Assembly (NCBI GenBank): GCA_900473175.1
Contig: UCKM01000001.1
Span: 124,001-188,000 of the forward strand
Direction of reading: 5' to 3'
DNA: 64,000 nt
Source of the DNA: Hyphomicrobiales bacterium
GTDB lineage: Bacteria; Pseudomonadota; Alphaproteobacteria; Rhizobiales; Rhizobiaceae
Under the pieces are notes generated by a model. That model did no database searches. It had not been told where the DNA came from and saw only the letters and a list, made by a program, of their open reading frames with translations. The stretch's first letter is position 1. Each line of letters starts with the position of its first letter. Positions 37,465 through 45,691 of the stretch are shown piece after piece. Both the position numbers and the translations under genes were made by a program.

Positions 37465-37598
37465 GCCACATTCCAAGCCAATAGAGGAAGAGGAACTCTC
37501 CTCTCCCTCAATTGCTAAAAGCCTAGAAGTTTTGCCAACCGGCGCAGCAGGCCATCCGGTTCGACAGAGGGCGCGCTCTGTGCGGGGTTGTCTCTTGT

Positions 37599-38105
37599 CT
37601 AAGCGCTGAACGGATGCTTTACGGAGTCCCGCTGGGCGGTTGCTTCCGCAGCCGTCGGCTTGCCCGTTACAGCACGCTGGATTGCTTCCTTCGTTGCGCG
37701 ATAGTTGAAGTCCTGAATCTTCGCGTCGCTCTCTGCCTCCCAATGGATGAAAACACCGACGCAAATGAAGATGTCGTCGGCCTCATCCGCCGGAATTGTC
37801 CCGTCGGCGACGCTGTCCTGAACCGCTTTTGCTACCGCATGCTGGGCAGGTCCGAACATCTGGACCGCCTGCTTGGCGCCCTTGATCGTGACCTTGTTGA
37901 ACAACACGGTGTTGGGTTTGCATGCCAGGTTCGGCGCGATGACCGCAAGAAGTGAAGTAAATCCGTCCTTGTTGTTCGTCAGAGCATGACAGAATGCCGA
38001 TTCAACAGCGCTCCCGCGAGGTCCAATCAGAAGATCGATATGCGCAACTTCATTTCCGTCGCCAATAAGCGACTCGCCAACCATTACTTTGTTGATTTTT
38101 GCCAC
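37599..38105 (-). CDS. fae: Formaldehyde-activating enzyme Fae
   Basis: A 168-residue enzyme that condenses formaldehyde with H4MPT to methylene-H4MPT, the entry step of the pathway. The sequence matches throughout: [19 protein letters not shown] with His22 at the proposed catalytic place, [20 protein letters not shown] and [14 protein letters not shown]. The start is a GTG at 38105, with AGGGAGGA eight bases upstream. A 156 bp gap upstream may hold its own promoter, which would suit a very highly expressed enzyme. Confidence 0.97.
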   Translation of the reverse strand: MAKINKVMVGESLIGDGNEVAHIDLLIGPRGSAVESAFCHALTNNKDGFTSLLAVIAPNLACKPNTVLFNKVTIKGAKQAVQMFGPAQHAVAKAVQDSVADGTIPADEADDIFICVGVFIHWEAESDAKIQDFNYRATKEAIQRAVTGKPTAAEATAQRDSVKHPFSA

Positions 38106-38261
38106 GGCCTATTTCCTCCCTATGGCGGTCCCAAATGGTTTGTCCAAAGACGCCGTACCCTTCGAGACACGACTCTCGATGGACAGCTATCCTTGTTCGC
38201 AGCACCCTTGAGATGGGGGTCGGTTGGCCAGATAGCAGCGGATGAAATCCGCTGCCGAAAT

Positions 38262-39122
38262 TCAACCATTTACCTTGCAATTATGCAAGACCAAGTTGAG
38301 TTTGAATGCAAAAAGGGTTGCAACAGTCAGATCAGCGGAAGTCCCGGGATTGATGCCATCGGCCTTCAGTCTGGCATCAAAAGCAAGCAGCAATTTTTCC
38401 CGTTCCCTCCCATCCTCCAAAACTTCGACGCGCTGAAGAATTTGCCTGGCTTCCTTGCGCGTTTTCTCCGCAACGGCGCTCCCATGCTTGCGCAGGATGT
38501 GGCTATCGGGAAAAGTCGACAGAAAATACAGATAGACGAAAACCACCGGCCACATTCCGCCCTCTTCGCGCTTCACGGCGAGGGTGTGAGCGTGAAGTCC
38601 TCCAGTAAAAATGTCGGCAAACCCGGTAGCGTATTGCCGGGCGATCATGTCACGGCCTGCCGCTGCCCGCATCGCCTCCAGAAGCGTCACGTCCGGTTCG
38701 GCCGATACGTCATGTTTAGGTGCCGATCCAAGGCCGCCCGGCTGCGCCATCACAATGGCGGAGAATGCATTTCGAGCATCGTCGACATCGAGCCTGTCCA
38801 GCACTGCGGCGACGCTTGCCCGCAGGTCAGTTCCGCTTTTCGCAGCTTCGGCCAAGGGTACGCAAAGCAGCAATATGCCAAGGTTCGTATTGGTATCGAC
38901 TTTTTTTCGCGTTGCGGTTACGCCGGCAAGAATGCGCTGTCCGGTCGGCAGTGCGGGGTCGGAAACCGCATGGGACGATATCTGAGCGCTTTCAAAAAAC
39001 TGGCTGGCATTCATGCGGTGCCCATCAGCGAAGCGATGCACATTGCCGGGCTTCAAGGCGTCGATCTCAAGATAACAGGCGTCGATATAGGCGCGCCTTA
39101 TCTGTTCGCGGGTTGGGCTCAA
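38262..39122 (-). CDS. CitG-like (triphosphoribosyl-dephospho-CoA synthase family) protein of the H4MPT cluster
   Basis: A 286-residue helical protein of the CitG/MdcB family. Typical segments are YIDACYLEIDALKPGNVHRF, a substrate-site region NTNLGILLLCVPLAEA, and DVTLLEAMRAAAGRDMIA. A TTG at 39122 is taken as start because it shares bases with the upstream stop (TTGA); the longer reading overlaps the upstream gene by 106 bp. Fae-linked members are not involved in citrate lyase. In H4MPT users a member of this family may transfer a phosphoribosyl-type group, but that is inference. Confidence 0.75.
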   Translation of the reverse strand: MSPTREQIRRAYIDACYLEIDALKPGNVHRFADGHRMNASQFFESAQISSHAVSDPALPTGQRILAGVTATRKKVDTNTNLGILLLCVPLAEAAKSGTDLRASVAAVLDRLDVDDARNAFSAIVMAQPGGLGSAPKHDVSAEPDVTLLEAMRAAAGRDMIARQYATGFADIFTGGLHAHTLAVKREEGGMWPVVFVYLYFLSTFPDSHILRKHGSAVAEKTRKEARQILQRVEVLEDGREREKLLLAFDARLKADGINPGTSADLTVATLFAFKLNLVLHNCKVNG

Positions 39123-40033
39123 GCGGCCGGCCTTTCCGCTAGTTCTGGCGCGACCTGCGCGGCCAGAGCATTGGCTATGCAGTCGGCGATCTTGACGTGG
39201 ACGACCGATTGAAGTCCGGTCCATGCCGGCATGCTGTTGACCTCGAGGACGAGCAAACGTCCATCTGCAGCTGGAATGATGTCGATGCCAGCAAAATCGG
39301 TGCCGATCGCCGTTGAAGCTGCAAGAGCGAGGCTTTCAAGTGTGGAACGTAGCGGTCCGATGACCGCTTCCGCCTTAGCACCCTTGGCCATGTTGGTGAT
39401 CCAGCTGTCCGCGCGGCGCGCGATCATGCCGAGAACTTCGCCGGCACAGGTGAAGACCCGGTAGTCGCAAAACGGGGGCCCGGAATGGGCTACGAAACGC
39501 TGGAGATAATAGACATCATCGACCTCGTCCGGCTGTGGCAAGTCCTCCATACCCCGGATAAGGCGAAGGCCCTTGCCTTGCGATCCGAACAGCGGCTTCA
39601 ATACTAGGGGGCCGTGGGCGAGTTCGCGCTCGGCGACAGCCTTGGCGTTTGCGAGGCTTTCGACGGCGAAAGTTTGCGGTGTGGGAAGACCAGCTTGCGC
39701 CAGAAGGAATGTCGTCGTCGATTTGTCGACGCAGCGCTCGATGGCCTTTGCCGAATTCCAGACCGGAACCCCCATCTGAGCAAAGGCGTGCAGGACGCCA
39801 AGCCGGCGGGTAATCGCCTCGAATGAGCCCGACGAGATCGAACGCACGATCACGCCGGCCGGAAGGGCGCCATGCATTCCGGGAATGGCGATGCCCGAAG
39901 CGTAGCTGGTGTTGAAGGCGATATCGGCGAGATGCAGCGCAAGGACGTCAAATCCGAGACCTTCAAGCGAGGAATGCAACTGCCGCACCTGGCGATCCGC
40001 CCGGTCGGAAAGGATCAGTATCGTTTCTGCCAT
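39119..40033 (-). CDS. RimK-like ATP-grasp ligase of the H4MPT cluster (MptN-like)
   Basis: A 304-residue ATP-grasp enzyme. The ATP site is LVLKPLFGSQGKGLRLI (about 147-163), and the metal-binding region is FAGIDIIPAADGRLLVLEVN. RimK-type ligases add glutamate to a carboxyl group, and the archaeal relative MptN glutamylates H4MPT to tetrahydrosarcinapterin; in methylotrophs a relative could glutamylate dephospho-H4MPT or methylofuran. It lies between mch and the CitG-like gene. Confidence 0.76.
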   Translation of the reverse strand: MAETILILSDRADRQVRQLHSSLEGLGFDVLALHLADIAFNTSYASGIAIPGMHGALPAGVIVRSISSGSFEAITRRLGVLHAFAQMGVPVWNSAKAIERCVDKSTTTFLLAQAGLPTPQTFAVESLANAKAVAERELAHGPLVLKPLFGSQGKGLRLIRGMEDLPQPDEVDDVYYLQRFVAHSGPPFCDYRVFTCAGEVLGMIARRADSWITNMAKGAKAEAVIGPLRSTLESLALAASTAIGTDFAGIDIIPAADGRLLVLEVNSMPAWTGLQSVVHVKIADCIANALAAQVAPELAERPAA

Positions 40034-40044
40034 TTATAGTCGTC

Positions 40045-41004
40045 TCACCCCAGAGATTCTTCGAGCATCGCGTTGTTGAAACTGCCGCTGCGGAAGGTAT
40101 CGCCGGTTTCGATTGCGGTGACAATCACTTCAGCAGGACTGAACAGATGCGGGTCGATCGCATAGAAATCACCTTTGAACTTCCGGAAAATATCGGCAAA
40201 TGGCTGCCCGTAATCGCGCGAAGTATGACTTGGAAGCTGCTGCGCCAAATCGCGCGCGGCTTCAGAGCTGCCACGAACATAGAGTTGGACCAGCCCGCCA
40301 TAGATGATCGCATCGTTGGTCCGGCCCATAGCAGTGAGGAAATCCGGGTGCGGGGCCGGAATCGGCGCGCGTCCCGCGCCATCGACGATTGCGTCGAGCG
40401 GAAATCTCAGGTCGTGTGCCTTGTGCAATGCCACTTCCAGCACTCGTCCCACGATCTGCGTCGAACCGCTGAGGCTCTGCGTCGGGGCGTAGATAAAGGT
40501 GAGTTTCTCCGGGCCAAGATTTATGGCTTTTGATACTTTTTCGACAATGGCGGCCGGAGGCGGCTCGGCGGTTTCAAGAACGATGACCGAGGATTGCGCG
40601 TCCGGTTCGCGGTAGGCGATCTGCTCGAACAGCGGCTCGACGCGAGCAAGTGCCCGCACGGGCCCGGACCCCATGGCAAAGTACTTTTCATGCGACAGAT
40701 TCCATCCGGCATATTGGCTGCCGAGGCAGGCAAGGACGGGTTGTGACGAACGCACGTCGATCGAATAGGGCCACTTGGCCGTGTTGCGGTCCAACCCCGC
40801 CGAAACGGTTCCCAAACCGCCCATGCAGATTTCTACGATGCGCAGGCCGGCCTCAATCCCCCCGGCGTGGTTCGCACCGGCGTCGATCAGATGCTCGCCA
40901 AGGCTGCCACGGCTGTGGCCGACGCGGAGCAACCCGGCATCCGCGATCATGGAATCAGCGAGGCGTTGTGCATTCCTGTTCAGATAGGCATGACCGTCCT
41001 TCAT
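40045..41004 (-). CDS. mch: Methenyl-H4MPT cyclohydrolase
   Basis: A 319-residue cyclohydrolase that converts methenyl-H4MPT to 5-formyl-H4MPT. The start ATG at 41004 has GGAGGA six bases upstream and overlaps the stop of the upstream ATP-grasp gene by ATGA. Typical regions are GTVSAGLDRNTAKWPYSIDV, AMGSGPVRALARVEP, VIYAPTQSLSGS-type segment TFIYAPTQSLSGSTQIVGR and MGRTNDAIIYGG. Length fits the family. Confidence 0.95.
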   Translation of the reverse strand: MKDGHAYLNRNAQRLADSMIADAGLLRVGHSRGSLGEHLIDAGANHAGGIEAGLRIVEICMGGLGTVSAGLDRNTAKWPYSIDVRSSQPVLACLGSQYAGWNLSHEKYFAMGSGPVRALARVEPLFEQIAYREPDAQSSVIVLETAEPPPAAIVEKVSKAINLGPEKLTFIYAPTQSLSGSTQIVGRVLEVALHKAHDLRFPLDAIVDGAGRAPIPAPHPDFLTAMGRTNDAIIYGGLVQLYVRGSSEAARDLAQQLPSHTSRDYGQPFADIFRKFKGDFYAIDPHLFSPAEVIVTAIETGDTFRSGSFNNAMLEESLG

Positions 41005-42140
41005 GCGAAATCCTCCTCCCAATGGCTCGCCAGAGCCTTGACACGGCTCCTTACCGTCCGTTCAGCGGCGGCTGCCGAATGAGCGGTGGCAAATACGGTG
41101 CAGACCGGATCCCCAGCTTGAAGGACCGTCCCCGATGTTTGGTGATCGGCCGTCAAGGCGGGCCAATCGATTTGCGGAAAGGCGCTGATTGCCTTCGCTG
41201 TGTAGGCAATGGCCGATGCTGCGGAGCCCAGGTAAGCAGGCATCGAAATTCTATCGCCCTGGACTGCCGCGAGATGTTCGCGGAGGAGCGGGGCATCCTT
41301 GCTGTCGAAAATGTCGAGCGTTGCTCCTGGCCGTGGGTTGATCTCGATAAGATGGAGCCCGGTTCTAGCTTCGATGAAATCCGCGCTGCAGAGCCCGGCA
41401 AGGCCGGTGAGCCTGGTCAGGGCCGTCAGCCAAATCTCGATCTGCGCGGCTCTCTTCCTGTCGTAGCGCCGCAGCCGGACCGCGCCGCCATAGCGAAAGG
41501 GCGTCGCGGGAGAAGGCGATGCCCACTGCCGGCTGAAGCCGACGATATGCGCTCTGTCTCTGTCGGCGAGGAAGAGGGCGGAAAGGTTCTTGCCTGGAAT
41601 GAAGCGCTGGAAATAGCGTTCGTGTCCGGAGCCATCGCTGTCGGCAGCGCGAACATGCGATCCGCCCGCGCCTCCACTAAGCTTGGTCAACCAGCCAGTG
41701 AGCTCGCTGGGAGGAGCGAAGCGGATATCCGGATGCGGAATGCGAAGTTCTGCACAAAGGCGAGAGAGATTGGCGGGATCCTTCACCTGGCCGACCGTCG
41801 TTGCACTGTTGCCAGCGAGGGTGAACTTTTGCGACATGGCATCAATCATCCGCGGGGTTCGTTCAAAGCCCGAGCCGTAGACGAGTGCCACAGGGTTATC
41901 GTCCCCCGCGAGCTCGCACAAGGCGTCGACAATCCGATCCTCATCGATCCCGGACTGCAGGCGGCCTGACAGCCTAACGGTGCGTTCCGCCAGCGCGCGT
42001 GTGTCCGCATCGTTGAAGTAATCAGCCACGAGCGGCCGGAAACCAGCCCGCCTTGCCGCTGCGGCAAGCGAACGCCCCGATATGGCAGCGACAAGGATCG
42101 CGGCGTTATTTGGCAAGGTCGCGGGCAAGGGTGAACGCAT
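41001..42140 (-). CDS. ATP-grasp protein of the H4MPT cluster
   Basis: About 379 residues. It starts with ILVAAISGRSLAAAARRAG, an ATP-grasp pre-domain, and has the ATP-binding and metal region GLCSADFIEARTGLHLIEIN followed by RPGATLDIFD. Candidate starts are ATG 42140, TTG 42152 and TTG 42116 (the last closest to the mtdB stop); I chose the ATG. It lies between mtdB and mch, overlapping both. Relatives include tyramine-glutamate ligase MfnD of methanofuran synthesis, so a role in methylofuran or H4MPT glutamylation is plausible. Confidence 0.75.
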   Translation of the reverse strand: MRSPLPATLPNNAAILVAAISGRSLAAAARRAGFRPLVADYFNDADTRALAERTVRLSGRLQSGIDEDRIVDALCELAGDDNPVALVYGSGFERTPRMIDAMSQKFTLAGNSATTVGQVKDPANLSRLCAELRIPHPDIRFAPPSELTGWLTKLSGGAGGSHVRAADSDGSGHERYFQRFIPGKNLSALFLADRDRAHIVGFSRQWASPSPATPFRYGGAVRLRRYDRKRAAQIEIWLTALTRLTGLAGLCSADFIEARTGLHLIEINPRPGATLDIFDSKDAPLLREHLAAVQGDRISMPAYLGSAASAIAYTAKAISAFPQIDWPALTADHQTSGTVLQAGDPVCTVFATAHSAAAAERTVRSRVKALASHWEEDFA

Positions 42141-43002
42141 CCCGAAAGTCAAAGGCGACCGGCTTCTTCGCTTCGATCATCTTTTGAAACAAGCCGGCCT
42201 GCGTCTTGTATTTGACGTTGCCGATGGAAAGTGGACCAATGCCGACAGCCTGTGTCGCATCGAGTTGTTCGCCATTGGCATTGACCTTCAGCCCTTCGAT
42301 GCCAGCCGGGGGCACCGCGTTCACGTCGGCTACGACAAGCAAACCTCCCGCTGAACCGAGTTGGGCCTTTGAAAGAACCTGAACGCCTGCCTTGGCGGCA
42401 GCGAGCACGATTTCCGTATCCCTGACGATGGCCGTTTTAAGCGCTTCCGTCGAACCGTCGGCAGGTTCGACATTCATATCGAAACGTTGCTGGATCGATG
42501 CAGCGATTTCCGTCACGCGTTCAATCCCGTCATGTCCAACGATCGTCACCTTCGCGCCGAGGCTGGCGGCGATGACGGCTGTGCAATAGCCCACGACACC
42601 GGTCGCTCCGAATACTGCAACGGCGGCCCCGTTCAGTTCGCGGTCGTGGTGTTTGACCAGGGCCTTTTCAACCTTGGCGACCATTGCTGCCGCCGTGGTG
42701 AAGGACCCGGCCGGATCGGCAAAGACCGAGATTTCGAACGGCGGCACCATGGCTTTCTTCGCTGCGTCGAGCATATCGAGCGCCAGGGGCGCATCCTTGC
42801 CGGCGAGGAAGATGCCAGTTGCCACGCCCGCATCAGGCGGGCGCGAAAAGATGGCATCTTGCACGAGATGACCGACATCGGAGAGGCTCACATCCGTGTA
42901 TGGGATGACGGCATCAAAGCCCGCGTCCAGCGCCATGTTGACGTCGAAGGGACTCATATGCTGAAGGGGTGTCAGCATGTGAAGGATCGTCTTGCGGCTC
43001 AT
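42106..43002 (-). CDS. mtdB: NAD(P)-dependent methylene-H4MPT dehydrogenase MtdB
   Basis: A 298-residue dehydrogenase that oxidises methylene-H4MPT to methenyl-H4MPT. The N-terminal segment reads ILHMLTPLQHMSPFDVNMAL, and the nucleotide site is AVAVFGATGVVGYCTAVI (about 128-145), with SLGAKVTIVGHD following. Length and pattern separate MtdB from MtdA. GGAGCGG lies upstream. It leads the minus-strand group mtdB-ATP-grasp-mch-rimK-like-citG-like-fae. Confidence 0.95.
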   Translation of the reverse strand: MSRKTILHMLTPLQHMSPFDVNMALDAGFDAVIPYTDVSLSDVGHLVQDAIFSRPPDAGVATGIFLAGKDAPLALDMLDAAKKAMVPPFEISVFADPAGSFTTAAAMVAKVEKALVKHHDRELNGAAVAVFGATGVVGYCTAVIAASLGAKVTIVGHDGIERVTEIAASIQQRFDMNVEPADGSTEALKTAIVRDTEIVLAAAKAGVQVLSKAQLGSAGGLLVVADVNAVPPAGIEGLKVNANGEQLDATQAVGIGPLSIGNVKYKTQAGLFQKMIEAKKPVAFDFRDAFTLARDLAK

Positions 43003-43051
43003 TCTTTCCGCTCCTCTCTGTCTGGCGTGCCCATGATCTAAGGTCTTGACC

Positions 43052-44017
43052 CTAAGCCCTGGCGAGGTTCAAGGCGTTATGCGAAATCTCCGCACCGGCA
43101 TTTCTGCCCGCGACGATCTGGATCGTGACGCCAGGAGAACGCGCTCCGATCGCGCCGACGATACGCTCCGCCTCGGACAGTGAACCTGCAAACGCAAAAC
43201 CAGTTGGTCCCCAGGAACTCTGGCCGATGCCGAGCGCGCCGGCGACCGCGAGGCGATGCAAAGTGGCTTCGACGTGCCGGCTTGCGAATACCCCGCCTTG
43301 CGCCGGTGCGAAGTAAGTGCCGATCTCCGTCTGAATGACCTCCACCGCGTTGGCAAATGAAGCGAGGTCCTCTTCGAGAAGAGCCGGCATCAACTGCATC
43401 AGGACATGGCGGCAAATTGTTGCGGACGTGGCGGTAGGAAATGGCGGCAGGCTACGGAAAGCTTCGACCTCGGCCTCGCCATGAATGCCATGGGCCGCGT
43501 TATCGAAGACGAGGATGATGTGCCAGTCATCCGGAAACGGAATGCGCCCGATAATCGTCGGAGCCTGGCCAATTTGGCCTGCCCCAGCATCGACGATCAC
43601 GCCGCCTTCCTTAAATGCGGCAATGCCGATGCCTGATCGGGACCCGCGTCCGAGCAAGACTGCGTCGGCGGGCGGATCGAGCGGCAGTGCGTGCAGCGTG
43701 CGTAGCGCGGCTGATACGGCAAGGGCGATCTGGGTTCCTGACCCGAGGCCGATGTGGCGCGGGATTGCCCGCTGGATGGTAACCCGATGCTGACCCTTGA
43801 TTCCGAGATGCTCGCACAGTGTGCGAAGGTGCCGGATGACAAGCCCCTGTTCGCCACCGTGCACCTGGGTCTCGGTGGAACGCGATATCGTCACAACGGT
43901 AGCAATATCCTGAATGGGCAAACCGACGCTTCCGAACCGGTCGTGGTTGGTGCGCGGTATATCGAGAAAGCCAAGATGCAGGCGGGCCGGGACATTGATC
44001 GTGACGGATTCCGACAT
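43052..44017 (-). CDS. Beta-ribofuranosylaminobenzene 5'-phosphate synthase (MptG-like, GHMP kinase fold)
   Basis: A 321-residue GHMP-fold protein that joins p-hydroxy- or p-aminobenzoate with PRPP, the first committed step of the arylamine side chain of H4MPT. Diagnostic segments are NVPARLHLGFLDIP at the start, the GHMP motif PRHIGLGSGTQIALAVSA (about 86-103), and GIAAFKEGGVIVDAGAGQ. The late ALGIGQSSWGPTGFAFAGS matches beta-RFAP synthases. It stands upstream of mtdB with a 49 bp gap and is divergent from the pterin dehydratase gene. Confidence 0.88.
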   Translation of the reverse strand: MSESVTINVPARLHLGFLDIPRTNHDRFGSVGLPIQDIATVVTISRSTETQVHGGEQGLVIRHLRTLCEHLGIKGQHRVTIQRAIPRHIGLGSGTQIALAVSAALRTLHALPLDPPADAVLLGRGSRSGIGIAAFKEGGVIVDAGAGQIGQAPTIIGRIPFPDDWHIILVFDNAAHGIHGEAEVEAFRSLPPFPTATSATICRHVLMQLMPALLEEDLASFANAVEVIQTEIGTYFAPAQGGVFASRHVEATLHRLAVAGALGIGQSSWGPTGFAFAGSLSEAERIVGAIGARSPGVTIQIVAGRNAGAEISHNALNLARA

Positions 44018-44120
44018 TTGCTTAATCTTTACATAATCTCAAAAATCGGGCCCTGCACTATGATATCGTCTTTCGAACGGGGCGCAAGCACGATGCGCAA
44101 AGAATAGGGGAGTAATGCAA

Positions 44121-44510
44121 ATGAGTGATGAAACCGCAGGCAAGGAACGGGTCTATTCCGAAAGCGAAATCGTTGCAAAACTGAAGGATGACCTGCCGCA
44201 CTGGCGCTACGAAAACGGCTGGATCCGCCGTAAGTACAAGACCCATAGCTGGAAATCGACGCTGATGGTCATCAACACGATCGGACATTTGGCAGAGGCA
44301 GCCTGGCACCATCCCGATCTGAAGGCGTCCTACGCATGGGTCGAGGTCCTGTTGATGAATCATGCTGCCAAGGGGGTCACCGACAAGGATTTTGAGCTCG
44401 CCAAGAAGATCGAGAGCGTCGTTCAATGGCAGCCCGGCAAGGAGGCGGGATCGCTGGAAGGAACGCCGCAAACAGACCAGCGCTTCGCCTATGTTAAATA
44501 CGACGATTGA
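44121..44510 (+). CDS. Pterin-4a-carbinolamine dehydratase-like protein
   Basis: A 129-residue small protein of the PCD/DCoH family. The characteristic pieces are HWRYENGWIRRKYKTHSW and the paired-His site AEAAWHHPDLKASYAWVEV. In aromatic hydroxylation it dehydrates 4a-hydroxytetrahydrobiopterin. Its presence in an H4MPT cluster suggests a pterin role in cofactor synthesis or recycling; no phenylalanine hydroxylase is nearby. ATG 44121 has GGGGAG eight bases upstream; ATG 44115 is too close to it. Confidence 0.82.
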   Translation: MSDETAGKERVYSESEIVAKLKDDLPHWRYENGWIRRKYKTHSWKSTLMVINTIGHLAEAAWHHPDLKASYAWVEVLLMNHAAKGVTDKDFELAKKIESVVQWQPGKEAGSLEGTPQTDQRFAYVKYDD

Positions 44511-44593
44511 TCGCACAACTTTTGCCTGGTGGCAGGGTTCACAATTTAGATAGAAGTGGCTAAGTTTATCTTGGCACCAGAAAGTTGCGGAAT

Positions 44594-45691
44594 ATGTCGG
44601 TTGCGTGGATTGGCAGCCAGCCGGTACCCTTGATGGATGCGATTCAGAAAGCTGCAAAGCTTCTGGCATCAAGCCATTGTCCAGTTTTTTCCCTCGATGC
44701 GGATGTGCACGGTACGCGCAGTACCATAGCCTTGGCCGAACGTCTGGGCGGAGCATTTGATCACGTGTATGGCGAGACCCTGGCCAGGGAAGTTGCGCTC
44801 TTCACCGACAATGGCGGGATGTTCACCACGCCTGGCGAGGCGCGGCGCCGTTCCAGCCTCATCGTACTCGTGGGTGAAATCCCGGCGCCCCACCATGACA
44901 TGCTGCTCGCCTGGTCGAACACCCAACCCGATCTCGGCGACGGGGGACAACGTGCCTGGTTCCACATTGGCGGCGCGGCGCCAGCGTCTCGCGCCACCAG
45001 ACAGTTCAACCGGCAGCTCAAAACGGTCCCGATCACCGGCGGCGACCTTCCACTTTCGGCTGTCCTTGCCGGGCTTCGTGCCCGTCTGCAAGGCCGTCAG
45101 GTTACATCGCCCTTGGCGAACGTCGACCGTCTGGGAGCCGCGCTCAACAAAAGCCAGTTTCCGGTCTTCGTGTTTTCCAGCACCTCCGGCGAGGCGGCAG
45201 GCCTTGCGATGCTGCAGGGATTGATCGCCGATCTGAACCGGAAAGGACGTGCGAGCAGTGTATTTCTGCCGGCCGACGACGATGCATGGGGTACGGCCCT
45301 GACGTCGCTGTGGATGACGGGATTCCCGCCGCGGACAGGATTTGCCAATAGCCTCCCAAGCTATGACCCGGTGCGATGGGACACCCAGCGGATGGTTCGC
45401 GACAAGGAAGCGGATCTTCACGTCTGGGTGTCGGCGCGGGGGGAGATGCCTCCAAAAGGTCGTAAGATCAAGCTGATTTCGCTGAGCAGAGCCGAAGCGC
45501 CAACTGCCAATGCGACGGTCACGATCGCAGTCGGGAAGGCCGGTCGTGATCATGATGGCGTCGCCTATTCGAGCAGGATCGGGACATTCCAAGCGCTTGC
45601 GGCAACAGAACGTTCGTCACTACCGAGCGTTTCAAGCATCGTGCAGCAACTCGCCCGTGCCCTGCCGGGACGACAGGACTTGCCATGCTGA
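44594..45691 (+). CDS. fhcB: Formyltransferase/hydrolase complex subunit FhcB
   Basis: A 365-residue subunit of the formyltransferase/hydrolase complex, related to the B subunit (FwdB) of formylmethanofuran dehydrogenase. The N-terminal cysteine-rich iron-sulfur and metal-pterin motif expected of archaeal FwdB (CPxCGCLC-like) is absent; the first cysteine is in LLASSHCPVFSLD. This agrees with bacterial Fhc acting as a hydrolase, not a redox enzyme. The middle shows VYGETLAREVALFTDNGGMF. ATG 44594 is taken over an upstream TTG. It overlaps fhcA by 7 bp. Confidence 0.9.
   Translation: MSVAWIGSQPVPLMDAIQKAAKLLASSHCPVFSLDADVHGTRSTIALAERLGGAFDHVYGETLAREVALFTDNGGMFTTPGEARRRSSLIVLVGEIPAPHHDMLLAWSNTQPDLGDGGQRAWFHIGGAAPASRATRQFNRQLKTVPITGGDLPLSAVLAGLRARLQGRQVTSPLANVDRLGAALNKSQFPVFVFSSTSGEAAGLAMLQGLIADLNRKGRASSVFLPADDDAWGTALTSLWMTGFPPRTGFANSLPSYDPVRWDTQRMVRDKEADLHVWVSARGEMPPKGRKIKLISLSRAEAPTANATVTIAVGKAGRDHDGVAYSSRIGTFQALAATERSSLPSVSSIVQQLARALPGRQDLPC

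Noticed and set aside
37489-37504. AGAGGA-ACTC-TCCTCT hairpin between the HisA-like and fae genes as a terminator
   Set aside because: Only a 6 bp stem with no T run on either strand; too weak to call.
37986-39212. 408-codon plus-strand open frame opposite fae and the CitG-like gene
   Set aside because: Antisense shadow; no ribosome site and no recognisable motif, while the minus-strand genes match families throughout.
40650-41969. 439-codon plus-strand open frame opposite mch and the ATP-grasp gene
   Set aside because: Antisense to two genes with strong family evidence and correct ribosome sites; translation is Arg-rich and featureless.
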